Source: Brevundimonas viscosa | GTDB taxonomy: Bacteria; Pseudomonadota; Alphaproteobacteria; Caulobacterales; Caulobacteraceae | Length of the DNA: 64,000 nt | Assembly (NCBI RefSeq): GCF_900116065.1 | Contig: NZ_FOZV01000001.1 | Coordinates: forward strand, 1-64,000 | Direction: 5' to 3' | Part shown: positions 57,539 through 64,000 of the stretch, in pieces | How positions within the stretch are numbered: the stretch's first letter is position 1 | How the letters are laid out: each line of letters begins with the position of its first letter | Notes under the pieces: generated by a model | The model's database searches: none | What the model was told of the DNA's origin: nothing | The model's input: the letters and a program-made list of their open reading frames with translations, nothing else | Position numbers and translations under genes: made by a program

Positions 57539-58467
57539 TCCACCAGCCCGGCGAACCGGGCCGGCTGGTCGGCCATGATGAAGTGCCGGCTGCCGTCGAC
57601 CCGGATCAGGCGCACGCCGGGCAGGCCGGCGTACTCGCGCGCCCAAAGGCCGTCGGCCATGCCCGCGGGCGCGCCGCCGTCGGCGTCCGCGGCGTAGATC
57701 GCCCACACCGGGGTGGACATGGTCGCGAGGCCCGGCCGCAGGTCGGTGGTCATCACGTCGCGCATCGCCGCCGCCATCGCCTGCCGGTCCGACGCCACCG
57801 ACCACTCGAGCATGGCCGCCCGGGTCGCCTCGTTCCGGGCCATGGTGGCGTCGGTCTGCACCTGCCCCGCGCGGAAGGCGGCTTCGTCCATGCTCCGGAT
57901 CGCGGCGGCCGTCTGTTCGGCGAACGGCCGCGCCGTCTCCACCGTCGCCGTCGGGCCGTACAGCGCGCTGAAGAACGGCAGGCTGTCGACGCTCATCACC
58001 CGCCCGACCCGCTCAGGATGGCGCTGCGCCAGCATCAGCCCGGTCAGCCCGCCCATCGAGTGGCCGACCACCGCCGGCCGCTCCAGACCCGCCTCGCGCA
58101 CGTAGCGAGCCAGCTCGCCGATCATCGGCTCGAGGAAGGGCCCGTCACCGTGGCTCCACGGCTCTCCCGCGAAGCCGGCCAGCTGCACCAGATGCACCCG
58201 GTGCGAGGCCTTCAGCCGCTCGGCCTCGGCCCGCCACACCTCACGTGACGACGCGAAGCCGGGGATCAGGATCACGTCCGGACCGGAGCCGACCACCTCG
58301 ACCGACAGCCGGTCCGAGACGAAGGCCGGGGCCGCGGCCTGCGCCCGGACGGGCGCCGCCAGGACGTCGGTGGCGAGGAGGGCGCCGCCCGCAGCAAGCC
58401 CGGCGGCGGAGGCGAACAGCAGGGCGCGCAGGGTGGAGCGCCCGACGAGGTGGCGGAGGTGCAGCAT
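57520..58467 (-). CDS. Exported alpha/beta hydrolase
   Basis: This 315-residue protein has an N-terminal signal/anchor (about residues 14-40). The hydrolase core carries VILIPGFASSREVW (oxyanion region), VVGHSMGGLTG (nucleophile Ser) and late DGSRHFIMADQPARF with the catalytic His. The acidic residue is probably Asp in the AIYAADADGG region. The substrate is unknown. It may be transcribed with nothing else, since the XRE gene upstream on the same strand is 31 bases away. Confidence 0.8.
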   Translation of the reverse strand: MLHLRHLVGRSTLRALLFASAAGLAAGGALLATDVLAAPVRAQAAAPAFVSDRLSVEVVGSGPDVILIPGFASSREVWRAEAERLKASHRVHLVQLAGFAGEPWSHGDGPFLEPMIGELARYVREAGLERPAVVGHSMGGLTGLMLAQRHPERVGRVMSVDSLPFFSALYGPTATVETARPFAEQTAAAIRSMDEAAFRAGQVQTDATMARNEATRAAMLEWSVASDRQAMAAAMRDVMTTDLRPGLATMSTPVWAIYAADADGGAPAGMADGLWAREYAGLPGVRLIRVDGSRHFIMADQPARFAGLVDQFLAD

Positions 58468-58498
58468 GGCGATGTCCTTGGGGTTGCGTCCGCGCCGA

Positions 58499-58696
58499 TC
58501 AGGCGTGGGGATTCTCGAAGATGTCTTCCACCGGCCGGGCGAACAGCACGGCGATGCGGTAGGCGAGGTCCAGCGACGGGTCGTGCTTCTCGGTCTCGAG
58601 CGCGTTCACCGCCTGGCGGGAGACGCCCAGCGCCTGGCCGAGCTGCTCCTGGGTCCAGCCGCGCTCGACGCGCAGCAGCTTGAGGCGGTTTTTCAT
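58499..58696 (-). CDS. XRE-family transcriptional regulator (small, YozG-like)
   Basis: This 65-residue protein is just a Cro/C1-type helix-turn-helix: RVERGWTQEQLGQALGVSRQAVNALETEKHDPSLDLAYRIA. Such short regulators usually pair with a membrane protein gene and control it. Here the start overlaps the stop of the membrane protein gene (ATGA), so both share one promoter. Palindromes ATGTAA-N8-TTACAT and GTCATGT-N2-ACATGAC in that promoter are likely targets. Confidence 0.85.
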   Translation of the reverse strand: MKNRLKLLRVERGWTQEQLGQALGVSRQAVNALETEKHDPSLDLAYRIAVLFARPVEDIFENPHA

Positions 58697-59097
58697 CGGC
58701 TGCTCCGCACGAACGGAGCGACCACGCCGAAGCAGGCCCAGAACAGCGGATAGATGATCCAGGCCGGCAGGTGATAGGCGCCGGCGTAGCTCTCGCCGAA
58801 CCCCCAGACGCTGGCGATGGCCATGGCCAGCCCGGCCGCCAGCACGAACTGTTTGGCGATCAGGGCGCGGATGAACTCGTCGGACTCGTTCATCAGCGAA
58901 AGGGTCGCCCAGATCTGCCCGATCACCGGCGCAGAAACCGCCAGCGCCAGTCCCCAGGCGGCGGGCTTTCCGTAGATCTCGTCGAAGGCTCCGAACATGG
59001 CGGCGACGTTGATGGCGACGTACGGAGCCATGAAGGCGAAGGTGCGGATGACGTAGCGCCGGCCGGCCGGCGTGCCGTTCTTCCCGATGGCGTACAT
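58693..59097 (-). CDS. Four-helix membrane protein linked to XRE regulator
   Basis: The 134-residue product has about four membrane helices and the conserved-looking pieces GRRYVIRTFAFMAPYVAINVAAM and LMNESDEFIRALIAKQFVLAAG. The latter resembles proteins often encoded with small XRE regulators in alphaproteobacteria. The function is unknown. ATG 59097 follows AGGAGA with a six-base spacer. A TTGACA -35 element lies at 59155-59150. Confidence 0.65.
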   Translation of the reverse strand: MYAIGKNGTPAGRRYVIRTFAFMAPYVAINVAAMFGAFDEIYGKPAAWGLALAVSAPVIGQIWATLSLMNESDEFIRALIAKQFVLAAGLAMAIASVWGFGESYAGAYHLPAWIIYPLFWACFGVVAPFVRSSR

Positions 59098-59116
59098 GAC
59101 AAGTTCTCCTGACGCG

Positions 59117-59136
59117 ATGTAATGCACACCTTACAT
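59117..59136 (-). promoter_or_regulatory. Palindrome ATGTAA-N8-TTACAT in XRE operon promoter
   Basis: Perfect 6-base arms lie 20-39 bases upstream of the ATG, around the expected -10/start region. This is a probable operator for autoregulation by the XRE protein. Confidence 0.55.
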
Positions 59137-59145
59137 TTGCCAGAT

Positions 59146-59161
59146 GTCATGTCAACATGAC
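59146..59161 (-). promoter_or_regulatory. Palindrome GTCATGT-N2-ACATGAC over the -35 element
   Basis: Perfect 7-base arms span a TTGACA (minus strand, 59155-59150). It could be a second operator of the XRE protein or a site for another regulator. Confidence 0.5.
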
Positions 59162-59230
59162 TTTTTGCAAGGCTGGCCTGACATGCGGCGCCCCGCTTGC
59201 GAGCCTTGGCGCGGGGCGTATCCTTCGCCC

Positions 59231-60166
59231 ATGCCCGCCGCGCCCCGCGCCCGTCCGTCCGACCTGTTCACGCCCGACACCTGGGCGCCGTTCCAGGCGC
59301 GGTCAGCGTGGGTCGGCCCGCTTCTGGTCGTCCACTGCTGGACCGTGATCGCCCTCGCCATCGCCGCCGGCGCGCTATGGCCGTGGCTGATCCCGCTCTG
59401 CATCGCCGTCGTCGGCACGCGCCAGCTGGGCCTCGCCATCCTGATGCACGAGGCGGCCCACGGCGGCCTGTCGCCGAATGCGAAGCTCAACGACTTCCTC
59501 GGCCACTGGCTGTGCGCCGTGCCGGTTGGAGCGTCCCTGCGGCTCTACCGCCCCTACCACCTCGGCCACCACAAATACGCCCAGCAGCCCGAGGACCCGG
59601 ACCTCGTCCTCTCCGCCCCGTTTCCCGTCACCCGGGCCTCGCTGCGCCGCAAGATCATCCGCGACCTGACCGGCCAGACCTTCTTCAAGCAGCGGGTGCT
59701 GTTCCTCTTCCGGGCGTTCGCGAGCCAGCGGGACGAGGACATCGCCGAGGGCGCCGTCGTCACCGGCCGGTCCGTCGCGCCCTTCCTGCTGTTCAACCTC
59801 GGCCTGCTGGTCGGGCTCAGCCTGCTCGGTCTCTGGTGGGCGTACTTCGCGCTGTGGCTGCTGCCGCTGGCGACCTGGTTCCCGATGGTCACCCGGCTGA
59901 GGAACATCGCCGAGCACGCCTGCGTCGAGGGCTCGGCGACCGACCCCTTCCGCGCCGCCCGCACCACCCGCGCCTCGTGGTGGGAGCGCGCCTTCATCGC
60001 GCCCTACTGGGTCAACTTCCACGCCGAGCACCACCTGTTCATGCACGTGCCCTGCTGGAAGCTGCCCGCCCTGCACCGCGCCGTCCGCGCCACGCCGCAG
60101 GGCGCGCGCATGGAGGTGGCGGACGGCTACGTCGAGGTGCTGAAGACCGCCAGCGGCCGCGCGTGA
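59231..60166 (+). CDS. Membrane fatty acid desaturase-family protein
   Basis: This 311-residue integral membrane protein has the three histidine boxes of the di-iron desaturase/hydroxylase superfamily: HEAAHGG (about residue 75), HLGHHKYAQ (about 112) and HAEHHLFMH (about 262). A fourth EHACVEG histidine is also present. It should introduce a double bond or hydroxyl into a lipid, drawing electrons from a reductase encoded elsewhere. ATG 59231 gives a family-like start; upstream codons to 59144 look unrelated. It overlaps the next gene by four bases (GTGA). Confidence 0.83.
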   Translation: MPAAPRARPSDLFTPDTWAPFQARSAWVGPLLVVHCWTVIALAIAAGALWPWLIPLCIAVVGTRQLGLAILMHEAAHGGLSPNAKLNDFLGHWLCAVPVGASLRLYRPYHLGHHKYAQQPEDPDLVLSAPFPVTRASLRRKIIRDLTGQTFFKQRVLFLFRAFASQRDEDIAEGAVVTGRSVAPFLLFNLGLLVGLSLLGLWWAYFALWLLPLATWFPMVTRLRNIAEHACVEGSATDPFRAARTTRASWWERAFIAPYWVNFHAEHHLFMHVPCWKLPALHRAVRATPQGARMEVADGYVEVLKTASGRA

Positions 60167-60807
60167 TCGCCGACCCCGCCGCCTTCATCGCCGCCAACAC
60201 CCGGCTGCAGCCCGTGCCGCACGCGCCGGAGATCTCGCTGCACCTGGCCGACGAGGTGACGCCGATCTGGCGGCTGACCGAGGAGGAGCTGGGCGAGCTC
60301 GGCCTGCCGCCGCCCTTCTGGGCCTTCGCCTGGGCCGGCGGACAGGCGCTGGCGCGCTACCTGCTCGATCAGCCGCACGAGGTCGCCGGCAGGCGCGTGC
60401 TCGACTTCGCGGCCGGCTCCGGCCTGGTCGGGATCGCGGCCGTGAAGGCCGGCGCGGCGTCCGTCCTGTGCGCCGACATCGACCCCTTCTGCGCCGCCGC
60501 CGTCGCCGCCAACGCCGCCGCCAACGTGGTGGCGCTCGACTTCACCGCCGACGACCTGCTCGACGCCCCGCCGCCGGACGTCGACGTCATCTGCGCCGGC
60601 GACGTCTGCTACGAACGGCCGATGACCGAACGGGTGCTGGCGTGGCTGGCGCAGGCGAACGCGAACGGCGCCCGGGTGCTCATCGGCGACCCCGGGCGCA
60701 CCTACTTTCCGCGCGACGGCCTGACCTTCCTCGCCGAATACCGCGTGCCGACGACGCGTGAGCTGGAGGACCAGGAGGTCAAGCGCTCCGCCGTCTGGGC
60801 CCTCTAG
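60163..60807 (+). CDS. SAM-dependent methyltransferase (ETFB/L11-lysine methyltransferase-like)
   Basis: This 214-residue protein starts at GTG 60163, overlapping the desaturase stop. The Rossmann core has VLDFAAGSGLVGIAAVKAGA (motif I) and VLCADIDPFCAAAVAANAAAN (motif II). VDVICAGDVCYERPM is close to the [D/G]xxY motif of family-16 lysine methyltransferases such as ETFB methyltransferase and its bacterial relatives. The N-terminal ITADPAAFI-like start (IADPAAFIAANTRL) also fits. A protein lysine is the likely target, but small molecules are not excluded. Confidence 0.75.
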   Translation: MIADPAAFIAANTRLQPVPHAPEISLHLADEVTPIWRLTEEELGELGLPPPFWAFAWAGGQALARYLLDQPHEVAGRRVLDFAAGSGLVGIAAVKAGAASVLCADIDPFCAAAVAANAAANVVALDFTADDLLDAPPPDVDVICAGDVCYERPMTERVLAWLAQANANGARVLIGDPGRTYFPRDGLTFLAEYRVPTTRELEDQEVKRSAVWAL

Positions 60808-60980
60808 CGGTTCTCTTCGGCGTCCGGATCCGGCGAGACGGTGATCGGATCCTTCGCCGCGGCCTTGGGATCGGCGTCCATTTCGGCTTCCGCCGGCCGG
60901 CCCGTGCGGCGCGCGGCCTCCAGGTCCTCCTCGCGGCCGAAGCCCGGTTCGCCTTCGCGCACCTGCTGTTCCTCGTGCAT
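60804..60980 (-). CDS. Small acidic hydrophilic protein, function unknown
   Basis: This 58-residue polar protein begins MHEEQQVREGEPGFGREEDLEAARRTGR and ends DPDAEENR. It has no hydrophobic segment and is probably largely disordered, like small stress-associated proteins. A strong GGAGG stands six bases before ATG 60980; an ATG at 60986 touches the Shine-Dalgarno sequence and is less likely. It is 12 bases downstream of the DJ-1/PfpI gene, so both are probably co-transcribed. Its end overlaps the converging methyltransferase gene by four bases. Confidence 0.6.
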   Translation of the reverse strand: MHEEQQVREGEPGFGREEDLEAARRTGRPAEAEMDADPKAAAKDPITVSPDPDAEENR

Positions 60981-60992
60981 GGTCATCCTCCT

Positions 60993-61586
60993 TCAGTGTG
61001 CCGTCGGTTGCGGGGTTTCGGCGGCCGCCCTGGCCTGCTCGCGGTGGCGGCCCTCGGCGAATTCCTCGATCATCTTCGCGTTGAAGGCCGGGATGTCGTC
61101 GGGGCAGCGGCTGGTCACCAGCCCCTCGTCGACCACCACCGCCTCGTTCACCACCGTGGCCCCGGCGTTCCTCAGGTCGGTGCGGATGGTGTGGTAGCCG
61201 GTCAGGGTGCGCCCCTCGGCCACGCCTGCCTCCACCAGCAGCCACGGCGCATGGCAGATCGCCGCCACCGGCTTGCCGGCGTCGAAGAAGGCGCGGACGA
61301 AGGCGACGGCGCTCTCGTCGCCGCGCAGCTGGTCGGGATTGGCCACGCCGCCGGGCAACAGCAGGGCGTCGTAGGCCGAGGCGTCGGCGTTCTTCAGGGA
61401 CCGGTCGACGGGGATCTTCTGCGACGGCGTCAGGTGCTCGAAGCCCTGGATCTCGCCGTCCTTGGGCGACACCACCTCGACGGCCGCGCCCGCCGCCTTC
61501 AGCGCCTTCACCGGCTCCAGCAGTTCGATCTGTTCGACCCCGTCGGTGGCGAGGACGGCGACGGTCTTTCCGTTGAGACGGCTCAT
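60993..61586 (-). CDS. DJ-1/PfpI family protein (YhbO-like)
   Basis: The 197-residue protein is of the PfpI/DJ-1 superfamily: VAVLATDGVEQIELLEPVKAL, LLLPGGVANPD, and the nucleophile elbow AAICHAPWLLVEAG with its cysteine. Members act as chaperones, glyoxalases or deglycases under carbonyl or oxidative stress. ATG 61586 with AGGAG five bases ahead is clear. A His/Arg/Ala-rich tail follows the core. The small acidic protein gene downstream probably belongs to the same transcript. Confidence 0.88.
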   Translation of the reverse strand: MSRLNGKTVAVLATDGVEQIELLEPVKALKAAGAAVEVVSPKDGEIQGFEHLTPSQKIPVDRSLKNADASAYDALLLPGGVANPDQLRGDESAVAFVRAFFDAGKPVAAICHAPWLLVEAGVAEGRTLTGYHTIRTDLRNAGATVVNEAVVVDEGLVTSRCPDDIPAFNAKMIEEFAEGRHREQARAAAETPQPTAH

Positions 61587-61692
61587 GGCGGCTCCTTGGT
61601 CTGTGATACGGGATGCTCTTGGACAACCGCTCGCGGCCGGTCGGGTTGCGGCTCCGCTTGGCGATCGAAGGTCGCAGGCGCATCTTTCCGGC

Positions 61693-62058
61693 ATGACCCG
61701 CCTCCTCGCCCTCGCCGCCCTCCTCTGCGCCGCGCCGGCCGCGGCCCAGGTCCCGCCGCTCGACGCTTACCAGCGCCACCGCTGGCAGGCCGACCAGCAC
61801 CGGCTGGAGATGGAGCGCCTGCGCGCCCGCGCCGACCAGCGCGAAGCTGAAGCCCGCCGGCAGGCGCTGGACAGCCGCCTGACCCGTCTGGAGATCGAGG
61901 CGCGCCGCCAGCCGGAGCCGTACCTTCCCGCCACGCCTCCGGCGCTGCGAACGCCGGAGGAGGAACGCGCCGCCCGGGAGGCCGCCGCGGCTCGGCGCCG
62001 GGCCGCTGCGGAGGGGGTCGGCCAGATCGACGCCTGGCTCGACCGGCGTCCGGACTGA
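61693..62058 (+). CDS. Periplasmic coiled-coil protein
   Basis: This 121-residue protein has a signal peptide ending APAAAQ and is then almost entirely charged helix (Arg/Glu/Gln/Ala-rich, e.g. RLEMERLRARADQREAEARR), interrupted by a proline stretch near residue 80. Likely a coiled-coil oligomer in the periplasm; the function is unknown. It precedes the metallopeptidase gene by 66 bases on the same strand. Confidence 0.65.
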   Translation: MTRLLALAALLCAAPAAAQVPPLDAYQRHRWQADQHRLEMERLRARADQREAEARRQALDSRLTRLEIEARRQPEPYLPATPPALRTPEEERAAREAAAARRRAAAEGVGQIDAWLDRRPD

Positions 62059-62124
62059 AGCCCGCGCATCCCTTTCTGCCCTTGCTGCGTTCCGGCTTGG
62101 CTTCGGACCAGAGGGAGATCGTCG

Positions 62125-62973
62125 ATGCGGTGGCAGGGCGGACGGCGCGGCGGCAACATCGAGGATCGCCGCGGCATGGGCGGCGTCGGTCTGGCCGGCG
62201 GCGGCATCGGCGCCCTGGTCATCGCCGCCATCGGCTACTTCGTCTTCGGCATCGACCCCTCGACCACGCAGCAGATCACCAGCCAGCTGGGCGGCGTCGG
62301 CGCGGCGCAGCAGGGCGAGCGCGGCACGCCGGAGGACGAGGCCGGGCTGTTCGTCGACGTCATCGGGGCCAATGTCGACGACGTCTGGTCACAGCACCTG
62401 CAGGGCTACCGCCCGCCAACGGTGGTGCTCTACGAGCAGGGCACCTCGACCGGCTGCGGCTTCGGCCAGTCGGCCATGGGCCCGTTCTACTGCCCGACCG
62501 ACCAGCGCGTGTATCTCGACCTGTCCTTCTGGCGGCAGATGGAGACGCAACTGGGGGCCTCCAGCGCCGACTTCGCGCGCGCCTATGTCATCGCCCACGA
62601 GTACGGCCACCACGTGCAGACCCTGACCGGCGCCTCGCAGCAGGTGCGGCGCGCCCAACAGGCCGCCGGCAGCGAGGCCGAGGCCAACCGCTATTCGGTG
62701 GCGCTGGAGCTGCAGGCCGACTGCTACGCTGGCGTCTGGGCCGCCAACGCCGCCGCGGTCTCCAATGGTCAGGTGGCGCTGACCGCCGGCGATCTCGAAG
62801 AGGGCCTGCGCACCGCCTCGGCCATCGGCGACGATGCGCTGCAGCGCCGCCAGGGCGGGCGGGTCGTGCCGGAAGGCTTCACCCACGGCTCCTCGGCCCA
62901 GCGCCAGGAGTGGCTGAGGCGCGGCTACCAGACCGGCGACCCCGCCGCCTGCGACACCTTCGCCGCCCTGTAA
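62125..62973 (+). CDS. Neutral zinc metallopeptidase, YpfJ family
   Basis: This 282-residue protein has a cytoplasmic N-terminus (MRWQGGRRGGNIEDRRG), one membrane helix (about residues 25-42) and a periplasmic catalytic domain. Family marks are CGFGQSAMGPFYCPTDQRVYLDLSF, the zinc motif AHEYGHHVQ (about residue 158) and the ELQADCYAGVWA segment with the third ligand. It closely follows the PF04228 layout. The substrate is unknown. The stop abuts the stop of the converging aspartic protease gene with no base between. Confidence 0.9.
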   Translation: MRWQGGRRGGNIEDRRGMGGVGLAGGGIGALVIAAIGYFVFGIDPSTTQQITSQLGGVGAAQQGERGTPEDEAGLFVDVIGANVDDVWSQHLQGYRPPTVVLYEQGTSTGCGFGQSAMGPFYCPTDQRVYLDLSFWRQMETQLGASSADFARAYVIAHEYGHHVQTLTGASQQVRRAQQAAGSEAEANRYSVALELQADCYAGVWAANAAAVSNGQVALTAGDLEEGLRTASAIGDDALQRRQGGRVVPEGFTHGSSAQRQEWLRRGYQTGDPAACDTFAAL

Positions 62974-63933
62974 TCAGCCGACCGTCAGGTCGAGCGGCCG
63001 CGAGATCAGCAGTTGTCCGCGTCCGAGGTCCAAGGCGGCGCGGCGGCCGGCGAACGCCCCCATGCCCACCAGCCCGCCGGGGAAGTTCGGCAGCGGCGGC
63101 TGGTCGAACACTCCCACAGCCACGCCGCGATACAGGTGGTCCGCGAAGGTGACGGTCTGCGCCTCGACCACCAGCGATTCGACCATGCCGCCCAGCACCA
63201 GGCTGACCCCTGTCTCCGTCTGCCGCCCGTCCAGAAGTCCCGCGCCGGCAGCGGCCTCCCGGCTGAGGCCCAGCAGGGCGGAGGCTCCGGTGTCGACCAC
63301 CGCCTCGACGAGCGTGCCCTCCACCGTCACCTCGGCGAACAGGGCCGTGCCCGATCGCCGCACCGGCGTCGGCGCCAGTTGGGGCGGCGGAACGAAGGCG
63401 GCGCGGTCGATCAGCCGCACCTGCCGCCGCGCCGGATCGAGGGCCAGCACCGCCTCGCCCAGCACGTCCTGGCCGATGATCAGGGGGGTGCGCAGCCCGT
63501 CCTCGGCGGCCAGCGGGCCGAGGTCGAGGATGGCGGCGCGAAGCCCGCGCACCGTCAGTCCCGGCAGGGCGAGCTCCAGCGTGGTCCCGCGCCCCATCTG
63601 CGCGCCCCCGCCGACGCCGTAGGCGACCAGCGGCATGTCGAAGATCGAGCGCTCCGCCGGCGGAAGCTGCTCGAACAGGCCGCGGTGGATCACCGAATAC
63701 TGGGCCCCGCTGTCGATCAGCGCCGCCACCGTCCGTCCGCCCAGAGTCACCGGCACGGTCGGGGCCGCCGAGCGCCGGCCGTAGCGCATCCACGCGGTGG
63801 CGCCTCCGGGGCCGAAGGCCAGTTCGGGCGCCGGCCAGACCAGGTTCTCGCGCACCCACCAGGCCCCGCCGGCGACGGCGGCCAGGCTGGCGGCGCGGAT
63901 CAGAAGGCTGCGGCGGTTCATCCCGGCGAACAT
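62974..63933 (-). CDS. Exported aspartic protease with two retropepsin-like motifs
   Basis: The 319-residue protein has a twin-arginine-like signal (NRRSLLIRAASLAAVAGG). Two tandem retropepsin-type halves follow: ALIDSGAQYSVI near residue 68 and AVVDTGASALLG near 212. Each half has a later hydrophobic-Gly segment (PLIIGQDVLGEAVL and LVGMGAF). Two D-[ST]-G-A motifs in one chain would allow an intramolecular active site, as in pepsin. ATG 63933 or 63921 may be the start. It converges on the YpfJ-type gene. Confidence 0.78.
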   Translation of the reverse strand: MFAGMNRRSLLIRAASLAAVAGGAWWVRENLVWPAPELAFGPGGATAWMRYGRRSAAPTVPVTLGGRTVAALIDSGAQYSVIHRGLFEQLPPAERSIFDMPLVAYGVGGGAQMGRGTTLELALPGLTVRGLRAAILDLGPLAAEDGLRTPLIIGQDVLGEAVLALDPARRQVRLIDRAAFVPPPQLAPTPVRRSGTALFAEVTVEGTLVEAVVDTGASALLGLSREAAAGAGLLDGRQTETGVSLVLGGMVESLVVEAQTVTFADHLYRGVAVGVFDQPPLPNFPGGLVGMGAFAGRRAALDLGRGQLLISRPLDLTVG

Positions 63934-64000
63934 GGCGCGTGGCCTGCGTCGGCGCCAGTCGCCGGCGGGGTCGACGGCCGGCCGGCGCCCCCCGACGCCG
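63934..64000. other. Window edge, GC-rich upstream DNA of the aspartic protease gene
   Basis: Only 67 bases remain. They are very GC-rich and probably contain the promoter region or the end of another gene; nothing can be assigned. Confidence 0.4.

Noticed and set aside
62059..62124. GCCCTTGCTGCGTTCCGGCT upstream of the YpfJ-type gene resembles the conserved loop of the signal recognition particle RNA in reverse complement.
   Set aside because: The bases between GCTGC and TTCCGG in the true SRP loop are missing, and the 66-base gap between two genes is too short for a 4.5S-type RNA.

Overview
The window is high-GC DNA from an alphaproteobacterium. Gene families and layout point to Caulobacterales, probably Brevundimonas or a close relative: a maltodextrin locus built around a TonB-dependent receptor and a LacI regulator, a legionaminic-acid locus, and many secreted or lipoprotein enzymes. 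This assignment is inference, because no rRNA or other marker gene is present. I found no tRNA, rRNA or CRISPR array.

Region 1 (1-14,500) is a surface-polysaccharide locus. It opens with the 3' end of one IS3-family element and holds a complete second one at about 3.83-5.06 kb. Between and around them lie a Wzy-like polymerase, a GT2 glycosyltransferase, a GT11 fucosyltransferase, a methyltransferase and a Wzx-like flippase. These genes look less GC-rich than the rest of the window, as expected for a transferred, serotype-determining cassette. Downstream is the conserved export core: an OPX lipoprotein, a Wzc-type tyrosine kinase, a TPR protein, a tiny membrane protein, a second O-antigen polymerase/ligase and a PPP-family phosphatase.

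Region 2 (14,600-25,000) makes activated sugars. ptmE, legH, legI, legG, legC and legB form a tight minus-strand operon in which every junction overlaps, and legF lies beyond an oppositely oriented M48 peptidase gene. Together they can account for CMP-legionaminic acid synthesis through GDP-sugars, the usual donor for flagellin glycosylation. A fused mannose-1-phosphate guanylyltransferase / AGE-type isomerase follows. A 48-codon ORF with a strong Shine-Dalgarno sequence and an imperfect long hairpin sit between legF and this fusion gene.

Region 3 (25,000-45,500) starts with an S8 autotransporter-like lipoprotein carrying 33 consecutive prolines. It continues as a maltodextrin utilisation locus: FucP-type MFS porter, TonB-dependent receptor, two GH13 enzymes, a LacI regulator, GH97, a GPH-type sugar symporter, an esterase and a GH15 glucoamylase lipoprotein. 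The three divergent promoter regions share TGCAAAC half-sites. A UDP-glucuronate 4-epimerase gene closes the region.

Region 4 (45,500-64,000) is mixed. It contains a GSU2403-type nucleotidyltransferase-fold gene bracketed by two related 31-bp palindromic sites. Next come two tandem paralogues of an apparently unnamed secreted family with seven perfect 12-residue aromatic repeats. The rest is an M16 peptidase, Amt, LigD, UbiA, lipoproteins, an XRE regulator/membrane protein pair with palindromic promoter sites, a desaturase/methyltransferase pair, DJ-1/PfpI, a YpfJ-type metallopeptidase and a two-motif aspartic protease. The least explained items are the 12-residue repeat pair and the palindrome-flanked nucleotidyltransferase gene beside it.
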